From positions 558,001 to 622,000 of the forward strand of contig AP025583.1 of the NCBI GenBank assembly GCA_022846095.1: a DNA stretch of 64,000 nucleotides, in the 5' to 3' direction. Of the stretch, positions 16,138-25,024 are shown one piece after another (position 1 is the stretch's first letter; every line of letters begins with the position of its first letter). The position numbers and the translations under genes are program-made. This DNA comes from Oscillospiraceae bacterium (GTDB lineage: Bacteria; Bacillota; Clostridia; Oscillospirales; Oscillospiraceae). The notes below the pieces were generated by a model. That model had not been told where the DNA came from and made no database searches. It worked only from the letters and a program-made list of their open reading frames with translations.

Positions 16138-17328
16138 ATGTCTGGAATTTTATCAAAGCAGAAGGTGCGGGACCTGCTGCTGGGCCTGGGGCTGCTGATC
16201 GCCACCCTGACCCTGATGCTCTACCCACAGCAGTCCATGGCGGCGGCCAAGGACGGGCTGACGCTGTGCTATAACGTGATCATCCCCTCCCTGTTCCCCT
16301 TCTTCGTCCTGTCCTCCCTGGTGGTGGAGCTGGGCCTCGCGGGCTACCTGGGGCGGATGCTGGAGCGGGTGATGCGCCCGCTGTTCAACGTGGGGGGCGC
16401 CTGCGCCTCCGCCTTCGCCCTGGGCTTCATCGGCGGCTACCCCGTGGGGGCGCGCACCGCCATCAACCTGTACGAGAAGGGCATGTGCACCAAGACAGAG
16501 GCCGAGCGCCTGCTCTCCTTCTGCAACAACTCCGGCCCCGCCTTTATCCTGGGGGTGGTGGGGGCCGGGGTGTTCGCCGACAGCCGGGTGGGGGTGCTGC
16601 TCTACCTGGCCCACGCCGCCGCCTCCGTCTGCGTGGGGATGTGCTTCCGCTTCTACAAGGCCGGGCCCCGGGCCCGCCGGGGCGGGGAGGAGCGCGCGCG
16701 CCCCAGCTTCCAGGCCCAGCGCTTCACCGTGGCCTTTACGGGCTCGGTGAAAAACTCCTTTTTATCCACCCTGAATATCTGCGCCTTCGTGGTCTTTTTC
16801 ACCGTGGTCATCCGGCTGCTGTTCCTGTCCGGGGCCCTGCCCGCCCTGGCCGGGCTGCTGGGGGAGCTGCTCGCCCCCCTGGGCTTCACCCGGGAATGGG
16901 CCGAGCGTCTGCTCACCGGGGCGCTGGAGATCTCCTCCGGCGTGTGGACCCTGTCCGGGGACGGAAGCCTCACCGGAAGGCTGTCCATGGCGGCCTTCAT
17001 GCTGGGGTGGGCCGGGCTGTCGGTCCACTGCCAGGTGCTCTCCTTCATCGGCGGCAGCGGGCTGAGCGTGCGCACCTACATCCTGGGCAAGCTGATGCAC
17101 GGCGCTCTCTCGGCGCTGTTCGTGGCCCTGCTCTCCCGGGTGATCCCCCTGGGGGCCCCGGTGTCCAGCCTGCTGGCGGAGCAGGTGGCGGGGCTGTCCA
17201 CCCTGGATTTCCACACCGCCCTGACCATCTCCACCGTGTCGGCCTGGATGGTCTTCCTCTTTTTCCTGTTTGTGGCCGTGCTGGCCATTCGGAAAAGCAG
17301 TGACAGGCGGCGGCGCCCTGTGGTATAA
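16138..17328 (+). CDS. ylbJ: Sporulation integral membrane protein YlbJ
   Basis: A 396-residue membrane protein of the nucleoside-recognition (Gate) superfamily. The motifs NVIIPSLFPFFVLSSLV, ALGFIGGYPVGARTA and LLSFCNNSGPAFILG identify YlbJ, required for spore cortex in Bacillus. About eight membrane helices are visible. The GTG at 16129 is inside the GGAGG site, so ATG at 16138 is the start. It is divergent from the EAL gene and the first of three same-strand genes. Its presence, with spoIIE, shows the organism is a spore former. Confidence 0.93.
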   Translation: MSGILSKQKVRDLLLGLGLLIATLTLMLYPQQSMAAAKDGLTLCYNVIIPSLFPFFVLSSLVVELGLAGYLGRMLERVMRPLFNVGGACASAFALGFIGGYPVGARTAINLYEKGMCTKTEAERLLSFCNNSGPAFILGVVGAGVFADSRVGVLLYLAHAAASVCVGMCFRFYKAGPRARRGGEERARPSFQAQRFTVAFTGSVKNSFLSTLNICAFVVFFTVVIRLLFLSGALPALAGLLGELLAPLGFTREWAERLLTGALEISSGVWTLSGDGSLTGRLSMAAFMLGWAGLSVHCQVLSFIGGSGLSVRTYILGKLMHGALSALFVALLSRVIPLGAPVSSLLAEQVAGLSTLDFHTALTISTVSAWMVFLFFLFVAVLAIRKSSDRRRRPVV

Positions 17329-17355
17329 TCCCTTTGAGACAAGGGAGGGAGCGCC

Positions 17356-17565
17356 ATGCTGTTCGAGAAGGATATTGAGCCCCGCTGCGCCTACTGCGCC
17401 CGGGGGGCCGCGCTGGACGAGGAGCACGTGCTGTGCCCCAAGCGGGGCGTGGTGCCCCGGGCGGGGAACTGCCGCTCCTTTCGATACGACCCCCTCAAGC
17501 GGGTGCCCCCCAAGCCCTTTGTGCCCGATTTCAGCAAGCTCAAGGACGAGGACTTCGTGCTGTGA
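17356..17565 (+). CDS. Small Cys-rich protein, zinc-ribbon-like
   Basis: A 69-residue protein. CAYCARGAAL, CPKRGVV and NCRSF give four Cys that could bind one zinc. The sequence MLFEKDIEPRC and RYDPLKRVPPKP resembles a small protein found widely near other genes in Oscillospirales; its function is unknown. It has an AGGGAGGGAGC ribosome-binding site, and its TGA overlaps the GTG start of the S66 peptidase, so the two are translationally coupled. Confidence 0.82.
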   Translation: MLFEKDIEPRCAYCARGAALDEEHVLCPKRGVVPRAGNCRSFRYDPLKRVPPKPFVPDFSKLKDEDFVL

Positions 17566-18596
17566 TCCGGCCGCGGCGGCTCCGGCCGGGGGATACCGTG
17601 GCGGTGGTCAGCCTGTCCTGGGGCGGGCTGGGAGAAGCGGCGCTTGTGCACAGGTACGGCATCGCCAGGCGGCGGCTGGAGGAGGACTTCGGCCTTAAGG
17701 TGCGCCCCATGCCCCACGCCCTGAAGGGGAGCGCCTTCGCGGCGGCCCACCCGGAGCTGCGGGCCCGGGATCTGATGGAGGCGTTCCGGGACCCGGATGT
17801 GGCGGGGATCTTCTGCGCCATCGGCGGCGACGATACCATCCGCACCCTGCCCTACGTGGATCTGGATGTAATCCGGGCCAACCCCAAGGCCTTTATGGGC
17901 TACTCCGACAGCACGATCAACCATTTTATGATGTACAAGGCCGGGCTGGTGTCCTTCTACGGCCCCAGCGTCATGGCCGAGTTCGGCGAGTACGTGGAGA
18001 TGGCCCCCTATACGGCTCAGGCCGTGCGCAGGGTGCTCTTCGGGGACTGCGCGGGCTGGGCCGTGCCCTCCAGCCCCGTGTGGTCGGAGGAGACCGTCCC
18101 CTGGGACGAGGGGAACGCACAGACGCCCAGACGGTTCCGGCCGGACACGCACGGCTATGAGGTTTTGCAGGGGACGGGTACGGCCCGCGGGCATCTGCTG
18201 GGCGGGTGCCTGGACGTGTTTATGATGGCCATCGGCACGGCGATCTGGCCGCCGGCGGAGGCCTGGCGGGGGGCGCTGCTCTTTTTGGAGACCAGCGAGG
18301 AGAAGCCCTCCCCGGAGTTCGTCACCCGGACGCTGCGCAACCTGGCGGCCCAGGGGATCCTGCGCGCGGTGAACGGAATCCTATTCGGCAAGCCCCAGGG
18401 CGAGGTCTACTATGAGGAATATAAGCGGGCCATTTTACAGGTTGTGGCGGAGGAGGAGGGGCTGGAGGCCCTGCCCATCCTGTACAACGTGAACGTGGGC
18501 CACGCGGTGCCCATCGGGGTCCTGCCCTATGGCGTCCGGGCGGAGTTGGACTGCGACAACAGGCGGCTCACCCTGCTGGAGAGCGCCACCTTATAA
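17562..18596 (+). CDS. S66 family peptidase (LD-carboxypeptidase/MccF-like)
   Basis: A 344-residue serine peptidase-fold protein. The nucleophile motif is GYSDSTINHFM, the Glu lies in LFLETSEEKPS, and the His in NVNVGHAVPIG, giving the Ser-Glu-His triad of S66. The N-terminus RPRRLRPGDTVAVVSLS is typical. The long version without a signal peptide and the FLETSE block resemble MccF, which cleaves microcin C-like nucleotide peptides, more than the murein LD-carboxypeptidase LdcA. Murein recycling or toxin immunity are both possible. GTG start at 17562 overlaps the previous stop. Confidence 0.88.
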   Translation: MIRPRRLRPGDTVAVVSLSWGGLGEAALVHRYGIARRRLEEDFGLKVRPMPHALKGSAFAAAHPELRARDLMEAFRDPDVAGIFCAIGGDDTIRTLPYVDLDVIRANPKAFMGYSDSTINHFMMYKAGLVSFYGPSVMAEFGEYVEMAPYTAQAVRRVLFGDCAGWAVPSSPVWSEETVPWDEGNAQTPRRFRPDTHGYEVLQGTGTARGHLLGGCLDVFMMAIGTAIWPPAEAWRGALLFLETSEEKPSPEFVTRTLRNLAAQGILRAVNGILFGKPQGEVYYEEYKRAILQVVAEEEGLEALPILYNVNVGHAVPIGVLPYGVRAELDCDNRRLTLLESATL

Positions 18597-18600
18597 AAAT

Positions 18601-18651
18601 CACAAACCGCGGCGGGCGGGCCAATCATTGGCCCGTCCGCCGCGGTTTGTG
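18601..18651. terminator. Bidirectional hairpin between convergent genes
   Basis: Arms 18601-18625 and 18627-18651 pair with one mismatch. It sits between the S66 peptidase (plus) and the ABC permease (minus), so it serves both. Confidence 0.85.
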
Positions 18652-18654
18652 CAC

Positions 18655-19299
18655 CTACAGATCCAGCCGCTCGAAGGACCGGGCGGACCGGAGGTAGGCC
18701 AGCAGGGTGCACAGGGCGTAGGCCGCCAGCCCGATCCCCAGCACGGCCAGCTTTTGGGGCAGGTGGGCCGGGTCCTTGGTGTCCAGCACGTCACGGACGA
18801 AGGGGACCAGGTGGGCCGAGGCCTCCGCGGCGCAGGTCAGCAGGGTAAAGACCGCGCACCCCGCCAGGAAGGGGAGCCCCACCCGGCCCACGTCCCGGTA
18901 GTACAGGGGGAAAAAGACCAGGTTGAAGGCCCCCAGCAGGAGGAAGGCCACGCCGAAGAAGGCCACGTTGGCCTCCAGCCCCACCTGGTTGTCCATGGGC
19001 ATCCAGTTGCGCACCAGGGCGAAGGGCACGGCCAACCCGGCCTGGGCCAGCTGGAGCAGCGCCGCCGCCAGTATCCGGGCGGCCACCGCCGCCCGCTTGG
19101 GCACGGGCAGCAGCAGGGTGAACTCCACGTCCCGGTTCTCCCGGGCAGTGAGACAGAGGAAGAACACCCCCAGGCAGTTGTAGAAGAACAGCGTCTCGTA
19201 GGGGTAGTTCGGGATCAGGGTCAGGGCCGAAAGGCCCAGAAAGATCAGGTTGGTGGGGTGGACGGCCAGGGTCAGTTCCTTTTGCAGCAGCGCCCTCAT
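18655..19299 (-). CDS. ABC-2 type membrane protein
   Basis: A 214-residue permease partner of the upstream ATPase. It begins MRALLQKELTLAVHPTNLIFL and has about six hydrophobic helices, including FLGLSALTLIPNYPYETLFF and PFLAGCAVFTLLTCA. ABC-2 permeases of this size, paired with a YtrB-like ATPase, occur in Firmicutes in envelope-stress exporters. ATG at 19299 overlaps the ATPase stop as ATGA. The substrate is not known. Confidence 0.85.
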   Translation of the reverse strand: MRALLQKELTLAVHPTNLIFLGLSALTLIPNYPYETLFFYNCLGVFFLCLTARENRDVEFTLLLPVPKRAAVAARILAAALLQLAQAGLAVPFALVRNWMPMDNQVGLEANVAFFGVAFLLLGAFNLVFFPLYYRDVGRVGLPFLAGCAVFTLLTCAAEASAHLVPFVRDVLDTKDPAHLPQKLAVLGIGLAAYALCTLLAYLRSARSFERLDL

Positions 19300-20012
19300 G
19301 ACACGCTCCCCCTCTCCACACGCAGCATCACGTCCTCCAGGCTCCCGCCCCCCTGGGCGGCCAGGAATTCCCCCATGGGCCCGCAGCCCACCACCTTGCC
19401 CTGCTTGAGATAGATGATCTCGTCGGCGCAGTGCTCCAGATCTGAGGTGATATGGGTGGAAAACAGGATGGCCGTGCCCTGCTCGGCGGCCAGGGCGCGG
19501 AAGATGTCCTGGAGCTCCGCCCGGGACACCGGGTCCAGGCCGCTGGTGGGCTCGTCCAGGAGCAGCAGCTCCGCCCGGTGGGACAGGGCCAGCGCCAGGG
19601 CGTATTTGACCTTCATCCCGTCGGAGAGCTGCGCCGGGGTCTTGCCCTCGTCCAGGGAGAAGCGCTCCAGGTACCCCCGGTAGGCCCCCTCGTCCCAGTG
19701 GGGGTAGCACCGCCGGGCGGCGGCCGTGATGGCGCGCAGCCGCTTTTTGGGGTACCAGGCCGCGCCGCCGGAGGCGAAGCCCAGCCGCCCCTTGATCTCC
19801 GTCTCGCGGGCGTTGAAGTCCAGGCCGAAGAAGCGGATCTCCCCGGCGTCCGGGTGGACGAAGTGGAGCAGGGCCTTGAGGGTGGTGGTCTTGCCGGCGC
19901 CGTTGCGCCCGATAAAGCCCGTGATTTTCCCCGGCGCCAGGGAGAAGGACACGTCGCGCAGGGCAAAGCCGGGGTAGGCCTTGCACAGGCCGGACACCGC
20001 CAGTACCTCCAT
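19296..20012 (-). CDS. ABC transporter ATP-binding protein (YtrB-like)
   Basis: A 238-residue ATPase. Walker A is GRNGAGKTTTL, the signature is the unusual LSDGMKVKYALALAL (LSDGM instead of LSGGQ, as in YtrB-type proteins), and Walker B is LLLLDEPTSGLDP with the switch His in STHIT. It powers the permease encoded next. The start ATG at 20012 is preceded by TTGGAGG; an upstream TTG lies inside that site. Usually a GntR repressor (YtrA) is adjacent, but none is here. Confidence 0.92.
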   Translation of the reverse strand: MEVLAVSGLCKAYPGFALRDVSFSLAPGKITGFIGRNGAGKTTTLKALLHFVHPDAGEIRFFGLDFNARETEIKGRLGFASGGAAWYPKKRLRAITAAARRCYPHWDEGAYRGYLERFSLDEGKTPAQLSDGMKVKYALALALSHRAELLLLDEPTSGLDPVSRAELQDIFRALAAEQGTAILFSTHITSDLEHCADEIIYLKQGKVVGCGPMGEFLAAQGGGSLEDVMLRVERGSVS

Positions 20013-20034
20013 TGTGGGCACCTCCAAGTTTTAT

Positions 20035-20084
20035 TAGTATAACTATTCTTACTTATATATACTACTCCAACTTAAAGATGTCAA
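20035..20084 (-). promoter_or_regulatory. Promoter and operator candidate of the ABC pair
   Basis: TTGACA (20084-20079) and TATATA (20061-20056) are 17 bases apart on the minus strand. An inverted repeat TAGTATA (20035-20041) / TATACTA (20058-20064) flanks the start site. Similar AGTATA...TATACT dyads bind YtrA-type GntR repressors. Confidence 0.6.
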
Positions 20085-20094
20085 GCACAAAAAG

Positions 20095-20127
20095 GCGGCG
20101 CGGCGGGACACCCTCCCGCCGCGCCGC
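20095..20127 (-). terminator. Hairpin after the racemase-like gene
   Basis: A perfect 14-bp GC stem (20095-20108 with 20114-20127) is followed on the minus strand by TTTTTGTG, a rho-independent terminator for the gene ending at 20141. Confidence 0.88.
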
Positions 20128-20140
20128 GCGCCGCCGTGGA

Positions 20141-20869
20141 TTACTCGTAGAGCCTGAGCTCCTCCAGGGCCAGGGCCACGTGGCCCATCATGGAGTTAAA
20201 GTCGAACACGGGCAGGCCCACCGCCGCGCGGATGCGGCGCGCATAGGGGGGCAGGTCGGTGCACTCCAGCACGATGGCGCCGATCTCCGGGTGCTCCGCC
20301 ACCCCCCGCCGGGCCACGCCCACGATCTCCTCCGAGACCGCGTCGATGTCAAAGGGCTCGTCGGGCCGGTCGAAGATCTTGCGCCACTCCTCCGCCTCCT
20401 CCAGGCCCATCACGTGCACCGGCACGCCGTCGGCGATACCGCAGGCGCGGAAGTGCTCCCGGGTCAGGGCGGCCTTGTTGGCGGTGATCACGCCCACGGT
20501 CCGGTTTTTGCCGATGAGCTGGGACACGAAGGGCACCTGGAGCAGGGAGGAGGTGAACACCAGCACGTCCAGCGCCTCGGCCAGCCCCTTCTGGAAGATG
20601 GCGTTAAAGCCGCAGCTGGTGGTGATTGCCTGCACGCCCTCCTCGGCCACCAGGCGGCGGGAGATGGCGATCATGTCCTCCAGCAGCTTTTGGCTGGGGT
20701 GGGTGATGACGGTGTCCGTATTGGCGCCGGGCACCTGCACCATGGTGACCCGGAAGGGGTAGGACGCGGGGTTGGTGCTGTTTCCGGGCAGGGCCTCCAG
20801 CTGCATCAGGCCCTGGGGCACGTGGCCCTCCTCCCACCTGAGTATCGCGATTTTCGGCTTGTGTTCCAT
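20141..20869 (-). CDS. Aspartate/glutamate racemase superfamily protein
   Basis: A 242-residue protein of the Asp/Glu/hydantoin racemase fold. Two Cys that could form the catalytic pair occur in AITTSCGFNAIFQ and IVLECTDLPPYA. The N-terminus is HKPKIAILRWEEGHVPQG. The substrate is not known. ATG at 20869 is chosen because it follows GGAGG; the upstream extension has no such site. It stands alone between two terminators. Confidence 0.85.
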   Translation of the reverse strand: MEHKPKIAILRWEEGHVPQGLMQLEALPGNSTNPASYPFRVTMVQVPGANTDTVITHPSQKLLEDMIAISRRLVAEEGVQAITTSCGFNAIFQKGLAEALDVLVFTSSLLQVPFVSQLIGKNRTVGVITANKAALTREHFRACGIADGVPVHVMGLEEAEEWRKIFDRPDEPFDIDAVSEEIVGVARRGVAEHPEIGAIVLECTDLPPYARRIRAAVGLPVFDFNSMMGHVALALEELRLYE

Positions 20870-20997
20870 TGCTGCGCCTCCGTCAAAATTGTGGTCGTTT
20901 TTCCGGGAAAAACGGGATATAAGCCAGTATACCCACCCCCGGCGGGCCCTGTCAATCAAAACCCGGCCCCCAGCGCCGACCAGTTTTCGCCCTTTTG

Positions 20998-21045
20998 TGT
21001 CGCAAACGGTTTCCGACCTTATTTTTCCATTTCCTGCGCTATACT
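20998..21045 (+). promoter_or_regulatory. Possible Spo0A box and -10 element of spoIIE
   Basis: TGTCGCA (20998-21004) matches six of seven bases of the 0A box TGTCGAA, and TATACT lies at 21040-21045. No good -35 is present at 17 bases, as in the activator-dependent spoIIE promoter of Bacillus. Confidence 0.4.
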
Positions 21046-21099
21046 AACTTCCAGAAAATGGACAAGCCGCGTCCTGCGGCCCACGGAGGAGAGAGCGCT

Positions 21100-23454
21100 A
21101 TGGCGACAAAGGAAAAGCTAAAAACCCGCGTCCACCGCACGCGGGAGGAGATGCGCCAGACGGGGCGTCTGGTGCTGCGCGCCCCGGCCCTGGTGCGCAC
21201 GGCGGAGTGCGCCATGCGCTTTTTGCTGGGGGCCATGCTCTCCGGGGCGGAGATTTTCGGCGGCTACGCCCCCTTCGGCCTGGGGATTGTGGCGGCCTCC
21301 GGCTCGGGGCTGGACGGCTTCTGCGCCCTGCTGGGGGCCTGCTTCGGCTACCTGTCCTTCCAGGGCTTTGCCGAGGGGCTGCGGTACGTGGCGGCCTCCA
21401 TTCTGGTGTTTTCCGTCTCCTTCGCCTTTTACGACGTGCGGCTGTACAAGCGGGCCTGGTTTATGCCCGTGATGGCCGCCGGGATGGACGCGGTGACCGG
21501 GGTGGTCTACCTGTCCGACCGGGGCTGGACGCCGGAGAACCTGATCTGCTTCGGCACCGAGGTGCTGCTGGCCGGGGCGGCGGTCTACTTCTACCGCATC
21601 GCCTTCTCCCCCTGGACCGAGAAGGGGGAGGACGAGGGCCTCACCCTGCGGCAGACCGTCAGCCTGCTGATCCTGGGCGGCACACTGCTGGTGACCCTGT
21701 CCAAAATCACCCTTCTGGGGGACATCTCCCTGGGGCGGCTGGCCGCTGCCCTGGCGGTGATGGTCATCGCCTATAAAGGCGGCATCGGCGCGGGGGCCTG
21801 CGCCGGGGTGGCCGCCGGGCTGGGCATGGATCTGGCCGCGGGGGGGATGCCCTTCTACTCCATGGCCTACGCCTTCGCCGGGGTGATGGCCGGGGTGTTC
21901 TCCCGCCAGGGCAAGCTCTTCTGCGCCCTGGCCTACGTGCTCTCCAACGCGGTGGCGGTGCTGTGGACCTGGAACACGGGGGTGCACATCGGCATCCTCT
22001 ACGAGGTGTTCATCGCGTCGGTGGCATTCATGGTGCTGCCGGACAAGCTGCTGCGCCGGGTGGGGGTGCTGCTGGCCCGGGAGCCCCGGCGGGACGCGGA
22101 GGACCGGGCCCGCGCCTACGTCCGCGGCCGCCTGGAGGAGACCGCCGGGGCCTTCCGGGGCCTGTACGAGGACATGCGGGGGAGCTTCTCCCCCAAGCGC
22201 ACCAACGACAACGACGCGGCCACCGTCTTTGACCGCACGGCCGGCCGGGTGTGTAAAAAATGCCCCCTCCAGTCGGCCTGCTGGCAGCGGGAGTACGTAT
22301 CCACCTTCAACGCCCTCAACGACGCGCTGCCCGGAATGCTGGAGCGGGGGAAGGGGGAGGCGGAGGACTATCCCCGCTACTTCGCGGACCGCTGCCTCAA
22401 GTTCCCCGCCTTCGTCTCGGCGGCCAACGAGGAGCTCACCGCCCTGCTCTACCGCCGCCAGTACAAGAGCCGCCTGAGCGAGAACCGCTCGGCGGTGTGC
22501 CGCCAGTACGGGGAGCTGGCCTCGGTGCTGGGGGCGGCCGCCGCCGAGCTGGGGGCGGAGCTCTCCCCCGACCCGGTGCGGGCCAAGCGCCTGAGCCAGC
22601 ACCTGGCCGCCCTGGGGGTGGAGGCCGAGACCGTGGCCTACTACGACGAGGCGGGCCACCTGCGGGTGGAGATCGAGGGGCAGCAGCTCTCCCAGGTGCG
22701 CCGCGAGGAGACGGTAAAAAAGCTCTCGACCTTGGCGGGGGTGCCTCTGCGGCTGAGCGAGGAGGCGCCGGAGCGCCGGGACCGGGCGGTGCTGGTGGAG
22801 AGTGAGCCCCTGATGGCGGTGGCCGGGGTGGCCGCCCGGAAGAAGGACGGGCAGACCGTCTCCGGGGACACGGGGGCCTGGTTCAAGACCGAGCGGGGGG
22901 AGCTCTATGTGCTGCTGTGCGACGGCATGGGCAGCGGTCCGGAGGCCGGGCGGGAGAGCGCGTCCGCCGTGCGCCTGCTGGAGAGCTTCCTCCGGGCGGG
23001 CATGGCGCCCGAACACGCCCTCAAGACCCTCAACTCCGCCCTGGCCCTGCGGGGGGAGGAGACGGGGGGCTTCACCACCATCGACCTGCTGCGCCTGGAC
23101 CTCTTCTCCGGCCGGGCGGGGGTGTACAAGTACGGCGCGGCCCCCACCTACGTGAAGAAGGGGGAGGCCGTCACCCGCATCACCGGCTCCGCCCTGCCCG
23201 CCGGGCTGGCCGACGGGGACGGGGTGGGCCCCGACGCCACCGCCCTCCAGCTGGAGCCGGGGGACAGCGTGCTGCTGGTCAGCGACGGGGTGGCCGGGGA
23301 GGACGGCGACGTGTGGATCCGGGAGAGGCTGGGGGCCTTCGGCGGGGAGAGCCCCAAGGACCTGGCCTGCGCCCTCATCGAGGAGAGCGCCGCCCACGGC
23401 GGGGCCACCGACGACCGCACCGCCCTGCTCATCCGCGTGGCCCGGCGGTCTTGA
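21100..23454 (+). CDS. spoIIE: Stage II sporulation protein E (PP2C phosphatase)
   Basis: A 784-residue protein. Residues about 40-330 hold some ten membrane helices (FLLGAMLSGAEIFGGYAPFGLG onward). A central region has a Cys cluster, CKKCPLQSACW. The C-terminal PP2C-type phosphatase has LLCDGMGSGPEAG (about residue 605) and LLVSDGVAGEDGD. It dephosphorylates SpoIIAA to activate sigma-F in the forespore and acts at the septum. The start at 21100 follows GGAGGAG. It is followed 65 bases later by an AbrB-like gene. Confidence 0.95.
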   Translation: MATKEKLKTRVHRTREEMRQTGRLVLRAPALVRTAECAMRFLLGAMLSGAEIFGGYAPFGLGIVAASGSGLDGFCALLGACFGYLSFQGFAEGLRYVAASILVFSVSFAFYDVRLYKRAWFMPVMAAGMDAVTGVVYLSDRGWTPENLICFGTEVLLAGAAVYFYRIAFSPWTEKGEDEGLTLRQTVSLLILGGTLLVTLSKITLLGDISLGRLAAALAVMVIAYKGGIGAGACAGVAAGLGMDLAAGGMPFYSMAYAFAGVMAGVFSRQGKLFCALAYVLSNAVAVLWTWNTGVHIGILYEVFIASVAFMVLPDKLLRRVGVLLAREPRRDAEDRARAYVRGRLEETAGAFRGLYEDMRGSFSPKRTNDNDAATVFDRTAGRVCKKCPLQSACWQREYVSTFNALNDALPGMLERGKGEAEDYPRYFADRCLKFPAFVSAANEELTALLYRRQYKSRLSENRSAVCRQYGELASVLGAAAAELGAELSPDPVRAKRLSQHLAALGVEAETVAYYDEAGHLRVEIEGQQLSQVRREETVKKLSTLAGVPLRLSEEAPERRDRAVLVESEPLMAVAGVAARKKDGQTVSGDTGAWFKTERGELYVLLCDGMGSGPEAGRESASAVRLLESFLRAGMAPEHALKTLNSALALRGEETGGFTTIDLLRLDLFSGRAGVYKYGAAPTYVKKGEAVTRITGSALPAGLADGDGVGPDATALQLEPGDSVLLVSDGVAGEDGDVWIRERLGAFGGESPKDLACALIEESAAHGGATDDRTALLIRVARRS

Positions 23455-23519
23455 CTTTTGTCCCCCGCGGCGGTATGCTTTGTAAAACAAATGATACTGC
23501 TGGGGAAAGGAGCCGACGC

Positions 23520-23753
23520 ATGGCGGAGAAAAAGGGCTTCCCGGAGGGGAAATATATGGGTTCGGTCAAGGTGGGGCCCAAGGGGCAGATCGTCATCCCC
23601 AAGGAGGCCAGGGACATGTTCGGCATTGAGCCGGGGGACTCCCTGCTGCTGCTGGCCGACCGGGGCCAGGGCATCGCGCTGCAGCGCTTCGACTATATGG
23701 ACGAGTTCTTTAAAAACGTATTCAAGACCCGGGGGGAGAGCCCGGAGGAGTAG
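23520..23753 (+). CDS. AbrB/SpoVT-type transcriptional regulator
   Basis: A 77-residue protein. GSVKVGPKGQIVIPKEARDMFGIEPGDSLLLL (residues about 14-45) is the swapped-hairpin AbrB DNA-binding domain. The C-terminal part is short and ends EEFF-like, with no ligand domain, so it is a small single-domain regulator. AGGAG precedes the ATG at 23520. It may be co-transcribed with spoIIE; a role in sporulation is inferred only from position. Confidence 0.87.
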   Translation: MAEKKGFPEGKYMGSVKVGPKGQIVIPKEARDMFGIEPGDSLLLLADRGQGIALQRFDYMDEFFKNVFKTRGESPEE

Positions 23754-23771
23754 GCCCCGCGGCATAGACAC

Positions 23772-23815
23772 AAGACCCCCCTGTCCCGCAAAATTGCGGG
23801 ACAGGGGGGTCTTTC
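23772..23815. terminator. Bidirectional terminator
   Basis: A 20-bp perfect stem (23772-23791 with 23794-23813, loop AA) lies between the convergent AbrB-like gene and kbl, with T-rich flanks on both sides. Confidence 0.93.
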
Positions 23816-23827
23816 CCGGTCTTTTGG

Positions 23828-25012
23828 CTACATCCCCAGCTCGCCGCGCACCTTGGCGAAGCACTGGGACACGTAGTCCAGATCCGTCCGGCTGTGGGCG
23901 TAGGACACCTGCACGCGGATGCGGGCCTTGCCCTTGGGCACCACGGGGTAAGTGAAGGAGGTGACGTACACGCCCATCTCCAGCAGCAGCTCGGCGGCCT
24001 TGGCGGCCAGCAGCTCGTCGTAGAACATCACGGCCACGATGGGGTGGGTGCTGGGGATGATGTCGAAGCCCGCGCCGGCCATCTGCGCGCGGAAGTAGGC
24101 GGTGTTCTGCTCCAGCACGTCCCGGCGCTCGGTGCTCTCCTCCAGGATGTCCAGCACCTTGATGGAGGCGGCGGCGATGGTGGGGGCCAGGGTGTTGGAG
24201 AAGAGGTAGGGACGGCTGCGCTGGCGCAGCAGGTCCACAATCTCCTGCCGGGCGGCGGTGTAGCCGCCGCTGGCCCCGCCCAGGGCCTTGCCCAGGGTGC
24301 CGGTGAGGATGTCCACCCGGCCCTCCACGCCGCAGTGCTCCGGGGTGCCCCTGCCGTGGGCGCCCACGAAGCCCACCGCATGGCTGTCGTCCACCATGAC
24401 CAGCGCGTCGTACTCGTCGGCCAGATCGCAGATGGACTTCAGGTCGGCGATGATGCCGTCCATGGAGAACACGCCGTCGGTGGCGATGAGCTTCACCGGG
24501 CAGTCCCTGGCCTCCTCCAGGCAGCGGCGCAGGTCGGCCATGTCGTTGTTGCGGAAGCGCCAGCGCTTGGCCTTGCACAGGCGCACGCCGTCGATGATGG
24601 AGGCGTGGTTGAGCTCGTCGCTGATCACGGCGTCCGCCTCGTCCAGCAGGGTCTCAAAGAGGCCGCCGTTGGCGTCGAAGCAGGAGGAGTAGAGGATGGT
24701 GTCCTCCATGCCCAAAAAGCCGGAGAGCTTCTTCTCCAGATCCTTGTGGATCTGCTGGGTGCCGCAGATGAAGCGGACGGAGGACATGCCGTAGCCCCAG
24801 CGGTCCAGGCTCTCCTTGGCGGCCTCGGCGGGGCGGGGGTCGCCGGCCAGGCCCAGGTAGTTGTTGGCGCACATGTTGATGACGTTGTGGGCGGCGGTGG
24901 TGTCGATGTGGCCCAGCTGCTTGGTGGTGATGACGCGCTCGCCCTTCCAGGTGCCGGCGTCCTTGATGTCCACCAGGGTCTTGGCGTAGCGGTCCAGCGC
25001 GGATTTTCTCAT
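23828..25012 (-). CDS. kbl: Glycine C-acetyltransferase (2-amino-3-ketobutyrate CoA ligase)
   Basis: A 394-residue PLP enzyme. It cleaves 2-amino-3-oxobutyrate with CoA to glycine and acetyl-CoA. The PLP lysine is in [14 protein letters not shown] (about residue 241); [21 protein letters not shown] and [15 protein letters not shown] are family motifs. Length is normal. It is the second gene of a tdh-kbl pair (12-base gap). The glycine made could feed the reductase encoded at 1.7-9.8 kb. Confidence 0.95.
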   Translation of the reverse strand: MRKSALDRYAKTLVDIKDAGTWKGERVITTKQLGHIDTTAAHNVINMCANNYLGLAGDPRPAEAAKESLDRWGYGMSSVRFICGTQQIHKDLEKKLSGFLGMEDTILYSSCFDANGGLFETLLDEADAVISDELNHASIIDGVRLCKAKRWRFRNNDMADLRRCLEEARDCPVKLIATDGVFSMDGIIADLKSICDLADEYDALVMVDDSHAVGFVGAHGRGTPEHCGVEGRVDILTGTLGKALGGASGGYTAARQEIVDLLRQRSRPYLFSNTLAPTIAAASIKVLDILEESTERRDVLEQNTAYFRAQMAGAGFDIIPSTHPIVAVMFYDELLAAKAAELLLEMGVYVTSFTYPVVPKGKARIRVQVSYAHSRTDLDYVSQCFAKVRGELGM

Positions 25013-25024
25013 AATAGTCTCCTC